A stretch of 64,000 bases of DNA from Escarpia spicata (Eukaryota > Annelida > Polychaeta > Sabellida > Siboglinidae): NCBI GenBank assembly GCA_963995525.1, contig OZ023213.1:46127013-46191012 (forward strand), written 5' to 3'. The notes beneath the pieces are model-generated. The model saw nothing but the letters and a program-made list of their open reading frames with translations. It was not told the DNA's origin and ran no database searches. Numbering within the stretch: position 1 is the first letter of the stretch; each line of letters opens with the position of its first letter. Position numbers and translations under genes: made by a program. Of this stretch, positions 1-10,215 are shown one piece after another.

Positions 1-311
1 AATTTCCCTAGAAGTTGCCGACTTGGCGCTCTAACCTGTAGGACAGAGCCGAATTTGTATGGATAACTTCACATAAGCATTTTTATAAAATTTGAAACAA
101 CACAGTAATACGGTAGTATCACACCATGGCAATTGAAATTAAGCTGGGTGGTGTTTTTTTAAAATAAATTACTTGTAATATTATTCGAACGCATAAAAAC
201 ATTGACCGAGTTGCAACCCATTTTATTGCAATGGTAATAATTATTGTAATTATGACTACTGAATTATGAAAATCTAATTTTCAAAAAAAAGATAAATTAC
301 CTAAAAATTAC
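1..311. other. AT-rich sequence, no gene seen
   Basis: AT-rich sequence with no convincing ORF, RNA gene or repeat that I recognise. Confidence 0.4.
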
Positions 312-387
312 CTGGCCCTTAAAGAGCAACGAAGGCCTCCTGTAAATCTGCCTCTCCATATTTCCGCTGTTGTTGATCACGTCCCAT
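312..387 (-). pseudogene. Possible psq/HTH-type first exon of a pogo-like transposase
   Basis: On the minus strand a good acceptor (TTTATTTCAG) is followed at once by ATG and about 22 codons rich in Gln, Lys, Glu and Leu, containing RKYGEADLQEAFVAL. The exon then reaches a stop close to a donor-like GGCCAG|GTAATT. The spacing of basic, Tyr and acidic-Leu residues resembles the start of psq/CENP-B-type helix-turn-helix domains found in pogo/Tigger transposases. The stop suggests a one-base break near the end of the exon. No downstream exon was found, so this is a weak call from a short stretch. Confidence 0.3.
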
Positions 388-2000
388 CTGAAATAAACAG
401 TGGTTGCATAGTTTCAATTTCGGAAAATTACAATCAATCATCGCAATATGCTACCTGAATCCGCAAAAAAATTGTAAGTAAACTGGTTTAACATACGAAA
501 ATTAATTAAAGTAGTCTATCCTAAATTGTGTCACATTTGCGGGTCCCCCAAAACGCACCGGTTGTGAACCGTGACTGTGGTACAGTGCGTATTAGTCCAA
601 TTTGTTTCTAGAACGCGAGAAATACATTATATTTTCATAATAAATGAATTAATTTATGATATACACGAACAAGTTTGATGTCCCCAAACCGCATCTCCAA
701 TTGTATGAGTTTTGCTGCGGTGCGCTTTGGGGACATGGGGGAGGTGCGCTTTGTGGAAAACTTAGTGACACTAAATCGGCCATTTGCAAAATTTTATTTA
801 TAAATGAAATTCATAGTATTCGCGTATGGTTCGGTCATACAATTGGACTACTGACCGTGTCATCGTAAGCAGTAATCATTATTATTTGGCGCACTGACAA
901 GCCTTCCACTAAATGCACAAAATAAGATAAAAGTGTCATAAAACTCACCGAACGTCGCGTCGTATCAAGGCGATCGCGAATGTGCAATGCGCATGCGTCA
1001 AATAGCGACATCTATCGAATGTGACAAGCATCGCCTGCATTGTGCTGGTTCAATCCGCTAGGGTAGGGATGGGGCGCTTTGGGGAGGGGGTGCGCGTTAG
1101 GGACTTTCCCCTAATGTTCAGACCAGGATGTTTGATGTGAGCTTCGGAAAACACCGCCCGCTTGCGATCGGCGTCAAGCAGAATCTATCTCTCCACTCCG
1201 TCCGATGCTGGTGGGAATCTGAAAATAGTGGAAAATTGCCAGTAGATAATCGAGTCCGAATATTAACTAGATTCTGAATGTGAAGATTTGCTGTTGATTC
1301 GGCATGTAAACAATCTGATACTGAATCAGTAGCTTCTTCCATGATGACAGTAGGAACGATATGTATATATAACGGACCTTTTCATGAATACTCGTTCGGG
1401 ACCGGTTATTATTTCATTTCAGATTTATAAATTTTTCTTCGTGGTTTCATATTTGCAAACATCACGCATAATCACACGTCACATATTTACACCCCAAATA
1501 CTCACATACATAACACATACTGGCTACATATGTGCAATGAAGATGCTATAATATCTAAGGGCTGAGGTAAGGTGGAATATAACTACTTTATAGAGCTGCT
1601 CTATAGTCCGTATCATGATTTTATACGAGAATATGAAAATTTCATATACATATTTTTTTAATATATAAAATAAAATTATTTCTTTGCCTAAAATAATTAT
1701 GAGTTGGAGGTGTTTAGCCGTGCTGAAAAGCCTCGCTGGCCAAAACCGCCATGGCTGATTGTTTGCGGCTTGCCATGGCGCCCTATAGTTTAACATGGGG
1801 CGAGGTATTGTGGTACTACGAGGTTTCCTGGCACGCACCACCGGCTTTGTTGACCGTTTCCTTCTCACTGCATTTCACGATCTGGTGCGGTCTATGCACG
1901 GTGACAGCCACAGCTGACGCTGTCACCGGAAATTCAATGTTATGCATTGACCCTATTCATTGTTTCATTTGTTCATAATTAACAAACTTGCTTGGACCTA
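388..2000. other. Non-genic stretch with short GC-rich inverted motifs
   Basis: No gene is supported. Inverted GGTGCGYTTTGGGG motifs occur at about 540-560 and 718-738, with a related GC-rich patch at 1070-1115 that contains a perfect GGGACTTTCC at about 1099. A palindromic GTGACAGC...GCTGTCAC lies near 1900-1926. The open frames here are short, mutually overlapping and low in quality. Confidence 0.35.
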
Positions 2001-2014
2001 TCCTCGTCTTCCCA

Positions 2015-2330
2015 TCATTTAGTGACGCTTTTTAGTCCATCCATCAACCATCCATCAATGTCTTCCTGCCCTAACTTCATATTTTTCTTTAAAGCGGCAA
2101 GGGTACTTGGCCTCTCACCCATGTCAACAACACAATCGGTCATTGTCTCAATTAAAAACAACCTCTCCCAACTTTCTCCCGTTATGAAAGGTACCTCGCT
2201 GTTGTTTGATTCCGTCTTTGATTCCGAAGTGACACTGCCTCTGTCATCTGACTGTTCATCTATGGTTGTTTCATGAGTATAGCTCACGTTTGCATCCTCT
2301 TTGTCTTTGTCGGTGATACTTAATTGGTTG
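2015..2330 (-). CDS. Unidentified coding-like fragment, acidic and Ser/Thr-rich
   Basis: A minus-strand frame of about 105 codons runs open from an upstream TAG to a stop at 2015 and lacks an ATG near its beginning. The first half is acidic and rich in Ser, Thr and Glu. The second half (VPFITGESWERLFLIETMTD and onward) has the mixed hydrophobic and charged composition of a folded protein. It may be a terminal exon or a transposon-protein fragment. I do not recognise the family. Confidence 0.3.
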
Positions 2331-2334
2331 TATA

Positions 2335-3209
2335 TAGTCTAATTTAGCCGGTAGCCAGAGACGTCAATTTCGTCTTTAAAATATTAAATGAAGCAGCTGA
2401 TATTACTTCTTTTGGAAGATATTCCAAGTGTCGGTGGTGCGATTGGTGAAGAAGTGTTTCCGTACATCGGTGCGTGAGTAGTTCTTTTGTAATTTAACTG
2501 CTGGTGGATTAACACAATTGTGTGGTATATTTCTGTTGAGGCCATGAAGATATTAACGCATATTCCAGAACTGGTCTAATCATAGAGTTGTATACTGTTT
2601 TAAATTATTTTGTTAGATCTGCTTTCAAAACATCTTAATTAATCCTATCTGTTGGTTTGCCTTTGGTGTAATATGTTGTATGTGTGTGCTTGGTTTTAAG
2701 TTACTACAAATGGTATTTCCTAAATCTTTTTGATTACGGAGTCATTAATATGTAACATGAGTACTATAGGTCTTAGAATCGAGCCTTGTGGCACCCCACT
2801 TTTTAACTTTCTCCAAGATGAGTTTCCGTTTCTCAGAACTACCCTCTGTCGTATAACTGATAGGAAGGATTCTATACGTAGCAGTACTTTGCCTTTGATG
2901 CCATACTGTTTTAATTTATGTATCAATCGCTTATGAGGAACAGTGTCAATAGCTTTTGAGAAATCTAAGTAAATTATGTCGGTTTCGTCACCATTATCCG
3001 CATCTGCAATCCAGTGTTGGAGGCATTCTAATAGCTGGGTGGTGCATGACATTTTTTTGAAAACCATGTTGGTGAGAAATTATAGTGCCGTTTGATTCAA
3101 CTAGAAGACTGCCTTGAATTAGTCTTTCTAATATTTTTATTACTTGGCTAGTGAGTGATACTGGTCTGTAATTGTTGCAGTTTAAGTCTGGTCCACTAGG
3201 TTTAGTTGG
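2335..3209 (-). pseudogene. Decayed non-LTR retrotransposon reverse transcriptase (LINE, CR1/Jockey-like)
   Basis: Minus-strand reading gives, in order, NYRPVSLTSQVIKILERLIQ (RT fingers, about 3165), an open stretch from 3067 to 2720 with IIYLDFSKAIDTVPH (catalytic motif A region) and SGVPQGSILRP (RT motif 4), and then downstream remnants around 2335-2700 that include LIRPVLEYA-like and FFTNRTTDTWN-like LINE C-terminal motifs. The segment that should hold the catalytic Y/FADD motif is missing, several frameshifts separate the pieces, and no endonuclease domain is visible. This is a 5'-truncated dead copy. The CR1/Jockey assignment is inferred from motif style. Confidence 0.85.
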
Positions 3210-3289
3210 TTTAAGATTTTTAGCTTGTTTCTCACTTCAGTGGGAAAGATTTCTAAATTATACAATGTAAAACACAATCAACACCTTGC

Positions 3290-3571
3290 CGCCCCCTGTA
3301 GCCTCTCTCTTTCCGCCCCCTATCGCCTCTCTCTCTTGCCACCCCCTGTAGCCTATCTCTTGCCGTCCCCTGTAGCCTCTCTCTTGCCCCCCTGTAGCCT
3401 ATCTCTTGCCGCCCCCTGTAGCCTATCTCTTGCTGCCCCTGTAGCCTCTCTCTTGCCGCCCCCTGTAGCCTCTCTCTTGCCGCCCCATGTAGCCTCTCTC
3501 TTGCCGCCCCCTGTAGCCTCTCTCTTGCTGCCCCCTGTAGCCTCTCTCTTGCCGCCCCATGTAGCCTCTCT
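3290..3571. repeat. 24-bp minisatellite (about 11 copies)
   Basis: Tandem copies of a 24-bp unit, roughly CTGTAGCCTCTCTCTTGCCG plus CCCC, with small length variants. The unit length is a multiple of three, so both strands stay open. In the minus-strand gene that runs through it, the unit gives an eight-residue KREATGGG-type repeat. It forms the C-terminal coding part of the next feature. Confidence 0.9.
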
Positions 3572-3814
3572 CCTAATGTGATTTCCACATATCTTCAATC
3601 CAATATCGCTTTTCCATTTACTCCTTAAGGCATTCTTATTGCTAGGACGCTTAAAGCCTTTTCCTTTGCTTTTTACTGGTGGCTTCAATTCTGGAATATC
3701 ATCCATCTCTTGGTCCTGCTCTTTCCTCAACGAGAATTTTCTGCAAAGTTTCGCCTGCAGGGTAGGCTGCTTCTTTGGACGTTCTGAACCAGGGTTACTG
3801 TCTTCGCTTGACAT
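3353..3814 (-). CDS. Putative lysine-rich protein ending in an 8-residue repeat
   Basis: An acceptor (TGTTATTTCAG) lies about 10 nt before the ATG at 3814, so this looks like a real exon. The first 75 residues are basic and low-complexity (PKKQPTLQAKLCRKFSLRKE, then many Lys, Pro and Asn), possibly nuclear. The rest consists of the 24-bp minisatellite translated as KREATGGG-like units up to the stop at 3353. I do not recognise a domain. The repeat may have expanded into what was a UTR or downstream coding sequence, so the C-terminus may not be functional. Confidence 0.45.
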   Translation of the reverse strand: MSSEDSNPGSERPKKQPTLQAKLCRKFSLRKEQDQEMDDIPELKPPVKSKGKGFKRPSNKNALRSKWKSDIGLKICGNHIRREATWGGKREATGGSKREATGGGKREATWGGKREATGGGKREATGAARDRLQGAARDRLQGGKREATGDGKR

Positions 3815-4087
3815 AGTTGACAGTCTGAAATAACATAATAATATAACAGCACTTTCATGTTCAGTGTCACTTTTTGCAGCAACCACACATGATGACAATG
3901 ACAATTATAATATTAATAATTTTTAAAAGAATTACTGAATGAATGAATCAATGGATGAATAAATGAATGAATGAATAAATTGTGGAGAATAGGTGGAATT
4001 TCAAATCTCGTTAGGAAATTGTCTCTGAATTATCTAGTTGTTTTGGTAGCATTTCTTCCAGGGCAGGTGTATGTGTTCATCTACTAA

Positions 4088-4200
4088 CCCAGCAAACAAT
4101 TATACGTTGTCGCAACGTTGCCACGACGCCACTTTTTGGTCATGATGACGTTGTGAAATGACGTTGCTGCAAGGTAATTGTAACGTAATTGTGTAGACTC
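4088..4200. mobile_element. MITE-like sequence with CCCAGCAAACA end and ACGTTG motifs
   Basis: Begins with CCCAGCAAAC and carries several ACGTTG/CAACGT motifs spaced across about 110 bp. This style is common in short non-autonomous DNA transposons of marine invertebrates. The matching opposite end is not adjacent. A related copy with a TTTACTGGG end lies at 7859-8008, on the other side of the left arm of the inverted repeat. Confidence 0.5.
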
Positions 4201-4399
4201 CGTTCTATATCATTAAAGGAAATAAAAACAAGGCATTAGCTAAAATCCGTTTCCCATGTGTACACAAAGATTAACATTGTATGTAACATTTGACAACATT
4301 TAGAAAATACAGAAAAATACGTTTGTATACAAAATTCTATTTAAAACCCGTCTGTGTAGAGATTCCCGCAGAAAGTTGAAATTTAATGAGCTAGGCGAT

Positions 4400-4419
4400 C
4401 ACGTGGTATCGTGACGTCA
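4400..4419 (+). promoter_or_regulatory. E-box and CRE upstream of the P2X7-like exon
   Basis: CACGTG at 4400-4405 and TGACGTCA at 4412-4419 lie 70-90 nt before the ATG at 4489. The same pair is kept in the right arm near 13720-13740. This suggests the genuine proximal promoter of the element's plus-strand gene. Confidence 0.45.
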
Positions 4420-4488
4420 ATGCTGACTCGCGGCTTTGTTGACATCTATGCATCGCCATTGTTGTTCTCTCCATTCTCTTGTAACATC

Positions 4489-4688
4489 ATGGCTAGTGGG
4501 AGTTTCCCAGAGTTTCAAGTGAAATCATACGATTTTGAGCCACTAGCGGGAACGGTTACAGCGGATGATTCGTCTAATTCCGCTCTTTCCGAGCGTTTCA
4601 GCGACGGTAGCGAAGAAGATGATGCGGAGTCGGACAGTCACAATGTTAATGACAATGTTATGTATGTTCGCTCATGCAACACCGACTG
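4489..4688 (+). CDS. First exon of a P2X7-receptor-tail-like transposon protein
   Basis: Starts at ATG (MASGSFPEFQVKSYDFEPLA), continues with an acidic Ser/Asp/Glu-rich tract and ends ...NTD plus TG at a strong donor (GACTG|GTAAGC), which leaves phase 2. The N-terminal pattern resembles proteins of invertebrate mobile elements that go on into a cysteine-rich domain like the intracellular tail of P2X7. That identification is inference from style, because the Cys-rich exon is not found in this window. The inverted copy at 13463-13647 is five codons shorter but otherwise close, with the same donor. Confidence 0.5.
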
Positions 4689-5640
4689 GTAAGCTTCAAC
4701 TTCATTATAATGACACATATGGTGTGAAAACTGTCGGCAACAACAATTATATCGTTTTAGTACGACGTTATATTATAAAATGCGGTGTCAAAGCTGTACA
4801 GAGAGTTAGCTAGAGGTTGTAGCTAAGTAGGTCATCGGACGAAGTAATTGTAAACAGACTTGTCAAAGACAAACTTCACACAAAATTACGAACCGTCGAA
4901 CGTCGTAAGCATGGTTGTCTGGTTTATGCGGATCGAGTTTAGGACGTTATAGCTACTTACGATATCACCCCTCTGGACAAAACCCACACTTTTTTAGTTG
5001 GACAGTTGTTCGCGAGATGACCATAATATCATGACATATAATATATATAATGACAGCTCTAGATTATGTCATTTATGTGGAACAATAATTTTATTACTCT
5101 GAGTCTGACACATAACAATATAGCTACTATATAATCAAAATAAACTAAAATAAACATTAAAACAACATGCAGAACAATTGAATAATTATGGTAATGGGTT
5201 ATAGCCTGAAGGGTTATGTCCTAGACCTAGGGGTTTAATGTAACCTTAGGGGTCTTATATGTGAGATGCTACCAGTGGGTATATATGTGCCCTACGACTA
5301 TGTCCATAAAAATCATAAGGACATAGCATTTTTAATCACATTTTGTGTGTGACATATTTATTACAAATCCATCAAGCAAGTTTCAGAACACAGTTTTACT
5401 GGGTTGAATCATTACAAATTCATCAAGCAAGTTTCATAACACAGTGTTACTGGGATGAATCATTCCAAATGTTGGTAACTGTGTAGACCTGGTAACACAA
5501 TGTGAATCACCACACGGTGCACAGACAATGGTTATAAGCCAAACAACACCCATGGGAATACTTCCCCTGCAGGCAGATGAGAATATGGCTTCAGCAAATA
5601 CCCATTGATAAACAAGTTATCTAGTCCATTTTGTTGATCA
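4689..5640. other. Intronic or intergenic sequence of the left arm
   Basis: No further exon could be recognised. Tandem CATCAAGCAAGTTTCAKAAC-like repeats occur near 5365-5460. The stretch is mirrored at about 12500-13460. Confidence 0.5.
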
Positions 5641-5646
5641 CTTTAC

Positions 5647-6321
5647 CTATGACATGCTAATAAATAGCATAGCTTCACATCTACAGACCAATTTTATCTT
5701 TACAGGGCAACTTCCCATTGAGCCGAGAAACTGCTGCACTACGACATTGGTTTGGCCAGTGCAGTTTCGGCAACGTGCGAAAAGATGACGAAGTGAAGAC
5801 TCTGCCACCAAGAAGTACCTCTCCCTGGAAGGGCAGCAATCTTTCTTCAAGGGAGTCTTGTTTGTAACACCCTCCTCTGTGTCAGTGTACTGGTCGACAT
5901 GGTCATCGCTGTCACTGTTGCTGCTGTCACGACTAGTCGACTCATTGTCAGAGCAAACATACTCTGGATCTGCAGCAGATGTCACTTCCTCCCCGTTTGA
6001 GTCACTCGAGTCACTAATCGGACCAGTCAACAAACTGCACTGCACATTCGTTGACCTCACTGCTGATGTCACCTGCACAGCAACCTGCTCTGATGCACAG
6101 TCTGCTTGCACTCTTCTCGTGCGAGTTGATGGCCTGATATCAACCTGAAAGCATTTGCTGCTCCTTTTTGGAGTGGAAGCTGTGACTGACTCAGGTGTGG
6201 AATCCTCTGTATCACAGGAATCCGTACGAGAGCTGTCATATTCAGTTGCTGTATCTTCAGATGACCCATTCTTGGTCGACGGTGGACTATCTCGAGCTGC
6301 TGCCAGAATGTCAGCAAATAA
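5647..6321 (-). CDS. C-terminal exon of the THAP-type transposon protein (left arm)
   Basis: A clear acceptor (GTTATTTCAG) precedes the exon at 6321. The first 140 residues are acidic and Ser/Thr/Asp-rich. Near the end comes RYFLVAESSLRHLFARCRNC followed by a QFLGSMGSC-type strand. This is the recurrent motif after the linker in THAP-domain proteins of invertebrate elements (a Cys pair, then a GS strand). The frame stops at 5647 soon after the motif, so the downstream part is missing or lies in another exon. The partner N-terminal exon is the THAP piece at 7140-7574. The right-arm copy has lost about 485 bp of this exon. Confidence 0.6.
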   Translation of the reverse strand, partial: LFADILAAARDSPPSTKNGSSEDTATEYDSSRTDSCDTEDSTPESVTASTPKRSSKCFQVDIRPSTRTRRVQADCASEQVAVQVTSAVRSTNVQCSLLTGPISDSSDSNGEEVTSAADPEYVCSDNESTSRDSSNSDSDDHVDQYTDTEEGVTNKTPLKKDCCPSRERYFLVAESSLRHLFARCRNCTGQTNVVVQQFLGSMGSCPVKIKLVCRCEAMLFISMS

Positions 6322-6399
6322 CTGAAATAACAAATGACCCTTATAGAATTTGCCAAAAAATAAATTGTTGTAGGTTTCTGACAAAAGCAAACAAAATCC

Positions 6400-6999
6400 T
6401 GTCTTTTACCATCTTGTCAGAAAGGAGTACATCCATTTGTCTAGTCATTTGCCCAGCTTCCAAGTGTGAACAGACTGCCTAGCTGTGAAAAATACAAATT
6501 AATAAATTAATTTCAAGTTGCAAGGTATGTATTGTTTATTCTATGATAAAAACATCATAAATAATTGATATCACGCTTACAGAATCTACACAGAGACATA
6601 GTTACTTTTGTTATGTTACACTTTTATGCAAACAATTACCTGGAAAATGTGACAATATATTACTTGTGAACATTTTATTTTTGGTTATAACTAATCATCT
6701 ATTAAATATACAATATATAGGTTTGCAACTTGCATTGCATTTATTGTTATTGTTTCACAACTTGGCAAATTACCATTTTCACACTTGGTAGCTGGGCAAC
6801 GACCCACATCCGAATGTGAACATATTTAAGTATTGCTTCTTACTGTTTAAAACACTTATGATAACAGACTAACCAGACTCGGCAATGAGTATAATTAAAA
6901 TAATTATTTCTTATTTGCATGTAAAAGTACATAGATTAATTAAATGCATAACTAACAAACTAGCATCAATTAAGTTGTTGACGTTTTTGTTTTATTGCC
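6400..6999. other. AT-rich intron-like sequence of the left-arm THAP gene
   Basis: No coding signal. Lies between the two THAP-gene exons and is mirrored in the right arm, where it is interrupted by a 1.6-kb insertion. Confidence 0.5.
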
Positions 7000-7139
7000 T
7001 TACATTCCTGTAACCTTGATAATAATAAAACCAGTCACCTGAATCGATTTGATTACACTATCAAATTTTCCACAAAACTGAGTATATGTAGATTTATTAT
7101 AGTAGTATCGTGCATAACTACAACATTTAGAATACCCCG

Positions 7140-7574
7140 AAGAAGCCATGGGTGTAGTTGCGGAGCCGGCTGTAGTGGCAGCGGAGCCTGCAGCGGCACT
7201 GGAACTACGCTTGCGAGACCCGCTTGCCTTCGACTCGGGCAAAGCGGCCGTCGATCCTGCCCGTGCCGACGCTTGTCTTCGGCGGATTGACGGCTGCTAC
7301 TGCCGGGAATATTGTTGGGACTGCATCGCTTTTCAACGATATTCGAGCACCAGGATATCCAAGGGTTGCCAACATCTCCGGATCGCGATAAAAACAGTTT
7401 TTCTCAAAATGACCGGAGCAAAGCCGGCTGTGTTTCGTCGGCTTGATGTTAGCTCGCTTAATTTTTGCGATCCATTTCTTAAATAAAACTGGATCGGTAG
7501 GGAACTGAAAAAAAATGGTGTGTTGTTCTATGATTAGAAGAGTCATTATAACCGAATGCCGCACAATGACCCAT
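7140..7574 (-). pseudogene. Broken THAP zinc-finger exon (left arm)
   Basis: ATG at 7574. THAP features are visible: HCAAFG at the start, WIAKIKRANIKPTKHSRLCS with the Trp and third Cys, GHFEKNCF with the zinc-binding His, and the AVPTIF signature ending the domain. Against the intact right-arm copy, the second zinc Cys is replaced by Tyr and an extra T in a T-run shifts the frame before QFPTDP. After the domain comes an Ala/Ser-rich linker. THAP domains bind DNA and are frequent in P-element- and Kolobok-type transposases. This copy should not fold as a zinc finger. Confidence 0.75.
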
Positions 7575-7663
7575 GATGATATTCGCATTACACAGCCACC
7601 TCTGCCGTCATATTGCTGAGAATGAATGTAAACAAGCGGTCGTTGTACCGGCAGATTCATGTC

Positions 7664-7671
7664 TGACGTCA
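7664..7671. promoter_or_regulatory. CRE motif upstream of the THAP start
   Basis: A perfect TGACGTCA about 90 nt before the left THAP ATG, preserved at 9128-9135 before the right THAP ATG. The palindromic motif has no strand. Confidence 0.4.
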
Positions 7672-7858
7672 CATCTCAGCATCCCAAAAAGCGCGCCAAA
7701 AATATGCATATTCGAAAATGTCCGGATGTACAACATAAAATGTGGAATTTCTAATTCTTTGATTTTTGGGGATTTGTTTTGGTTGGTGGACATGGAAATA
7801 TATAGCAGGATCTAATTTAACATGAATTCAAGCAATACATGTGTTTATTCCCTGGTAC

Positions 7859-8008
7859 ACCCAGAAGACGCAGTGTCACAACGTTGGTTGTAAGTCATCA
7901 TCCAACGTTGCAACATGATGTTGTCACTACCGTTGTGCAACGTAATTTCTGGCATTACCGTATGACAACCAAACGGCAACGTTACCTGGACGTCATATGT
8001 TTACTGGG
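7859..8008. mobile_element. ACGTTG-motif MITE-like sequence with TTTACTGGG end
   Basis: Runs from CCCAGAAGACG to ATGTTTACTGGG and contains repeated CAACGTTG motifs. The termini are short inverted CCCAG...CTGGG. It is either a stand-alone MITE or the second end of an element starting at 4088. Confidence 0.5.
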
Positions 8009-8089
8009 AAGATGGCCATAGCAAGGCAGCATACTTACAAACGTTTCAAAATTCCAAACCACCGCCACCGTCAACCACCCCAATTAAAA

Positions 8090-8310
8090 TCGCCTCAGCA
8101 TTAGACAATGAATACAGCGTTAAAACGCGGTAATACGGCGTTATACTTATAACGCAGTAAAATTGCGTTTTTAATACAGTAAAATAGGGCGTTATAACGT
8201 CGTAATAGTGCGTTATTACGCCGTAAAATATGGCGTTGTAATGCACTAATATGGTGCTATAACGTACTAGTGCGTTATTACGCAGTAGTGCGTTATAACA
8301 CCGTACTAAA
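8090..8310. repeat. Cluster of degenerate GCGTTATAACG palindromes
   Basis: In the spacer between the inverted arms, about a dozen short palindromic or near-palindromic blocks (GCGTTATAACG, TGCGTTATTACGC, GGCGTTATAC) follow each other with little else between them. No gene. Confidence 0.7.
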
Positions 8311-8731
8311 AGTAGTGATTTTTGCTTTGGCGGAAATCAGCCACCGTAGGAACGTTATTCACTACTTGTGTGAAATGGTGAAGTCCGTGATCAAGGCGGA
8401 CCCGATCACGGGGGCAATGGAACGCAGCCATAAGTGCTGCCACCTAACGCCGCCTGGATAATCGAGGCTACTCCGGCAGTCAAAACAAAAGAACAAACTC
8501 TAGCCACGGCACACAGGTGAGAAAAGAGACACAGACTCGATATTGCCATACATTATAGCACAACTACAAGTTAGTCTACATGTGCCTCATCCCTTTCTTC
8601 CACTTTAAGACAAACACGTATAAAGAATAACGTTGTGTAAAGTAGGGAAACTACAATCAAAATAATTGTGCACTTTTCAGTACAGCGGAACTTACATATT
8701 ATCGCTCACTATCACACGTAGGCATATTTAC

Positions 8732-8848
8732 CTTGCATGGTTTTCATCACTCTCACAAATTGGTCGCCTTTAGCGTACGCCTTCAGATCTAACTTGATAT
8801 TACGTTCAATACGCCAATAGCCGAATAAATTGTTCACGAAGAGTATGA
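8732..8848 (-). CDS. Orphan internal exon of an unknown gene
   Basis: Minus strand: acceptor ...AAGACAG at 8849-8850, then 117 nt fully open, including LFVNNLFGYWRIERNIKLDL and KAYAKGDQFVRVMKTMQ, then a strong donor ATGCAAG|GTAAATA. The protein composition is that of a folded domain rather than low complexity. I do not recognise the family and cannot see flanking exons. It lies in the spacer of the inverted repeat, so it may belong to the host locus or to another element. Confidence 0.4.
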
Positions 8849-9222
8849 CTGTCTTACTAATTAAATTAGTAAGACATTCAACTTTCAAGTAGCATTTTTA
8901 AATTGCACAAGGAATTTGTGTCGAAACAACTCAACTTAAGTCTTAAAGGGAATAAAAACATCTTGTGCTTGAATTCATGTTAAATTAGATCCTGCTATAT
9001 ATTTCCATGTCCACCAAAAAAAAAAAAAAACCAAAATCAAAGAATTAGAAATTCCACATTTTATGTTGTACATCCGGACATTTTCGAATATGCATATTTT
9101 TGGCACGCTTTTTGGGATGCTGAGATGTGACGTCAGACATGACTGCCGGTACAGCGACCGCTTGTTTACATTCATTCTCAGCAATATGACAGCAGAGGTG
9201 GCTGTATAATGCGAATATCATC

Positions 9223-9748
9223 ATGGTTCATTGTGCGGCATTTGGTTGTAATGTAAACTCTTCTAAACATACAGCAACACACCATTTTTTTCAGTTCCCT
9301 ACGGATCCAGTTTTAGTGAAGAAATGGATCGCAAAAATCAAGCGAGCTAACTTCAAGCCGACGAAACACAGCCGGCTTTGCTCCGCTCATTTTGAGAAAA
9401 ACTGTTTTGATTGCGATCTGGAGATGTTGGCAACCCTTGGATATCCTGGTGCTCGAATATCGTTGAAAGGCGATGCAGTCCCAACAAACAGTAGAAGCTG
9501 CATTGATGCTGTCAATCCGCCTAAGACAGGCGTCGGCACGGGCAGGATCGACGGCCGCTTTGCCCGAGTCGAAGGCAAGCGGGTCTCGCAAGCGTAGTTC
9601 TAGTGCTGCAGTCGCCGCTGCAGGCTCCGCTGCCGCTGTCACTACGGCTGGCTCTGCAACTACACCCATGGCTTCTTCGGGATACCAGGTTCCTTCTACG
9701 AGTGGTGAATTTACGAGGTCTGCTTACCGAAAGCGGCAACGAATCAAG
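9223..9748 (+). CDS. THAP zinc-finger exon (right arm, domain intact)
   Basis: ATG at 9223. The THAP C2CH module is complete: HCAAFGC (two Cys), HHFFQFPTDP, WIAKIKRANFKPTKHSRLC and AHFEKNCF (third Cys and His), and AVPT near residue 85. THAP domains bind DNA, typically in transposases or their relatives. The domain frame stops at 9597, while an overlapping frame (Arg/Ala/Ser-rich, from about 9500) stays open to a good donor (ATCAAG|GTAATT) at 9749. A frame change is therefore needed between domain and linker. The same switch is present in the left arm, so it predates the duplication or marks a small unrecognised intron. Confidence 0.75.
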
Positions 9749-10215
9749 GTAATTCTTATATGTGATTTCTGCTATTATTATTATTCTGTAGGTCTAGTAT
9801 AATGCCTGGACTGGACGGTCTCGTGTGTGTCAAAATAAGTTATTCAACTTATTGTCATTGTACCCCATTGGTTCCAGTCATATCACGGAACTCTTCCTAA
9901 GTATCTTATATTCTAAATGTTGTAGTTATGTACGATACTACTATAATAAATCTACATATATTCAGTTTTGTGGAAAATTTGATAGTGTAATCAAATCGAT
10001 TCAGGTGACTGTTTTTATCATTATCATGGTTACAGGAATGTAAGGCAATAAAACAAAAATGTCAACAAATTAATTGATGCTAGTTTGTTAGTTATGCATT
10101 TAATTAATCTATGTACTTTTACATGCAAATAAGAAATAATAATTTTAATTACACTCATTGCCGAGTCAGGTTAGTCTGTTATCATAAGTTTTTTAAACCG
10201 TAAGAAGCAATACTT

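Larger units (their letters stand above)
4303..7831. repeat. Left arm of a large inverted repeat carrying P2X7-like and THAP genes
   Basis: This arm is the reverse complement of about 8966-13834, interrupted by indels. The homology starts next to AAAATACAG at 4303 and ends at GAATTCAAGC near 7831. It contains a P2X7-like first exon on plus and a convergent THAP gene on minus. Relative to the right arm it lacks the 1.6-kb insertion and about 225 bp of THAP-gene sequence, but it keeps about 485 bp of the THAP C-terminal exon that the right arm has lost. Confidence 0.9.

Noticed and set aside
1040..1062. GGTTCAATCC as a tRNA B-box
   Set aside because: No A-box or acceptor-stem pairing nearby.
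6069..6356. 95-codon alternative minus frame over the THAP C-terminal exon
   Set aside because: Shadow of the acidic exon, which has the acceptor and the recognisable Cys motif.
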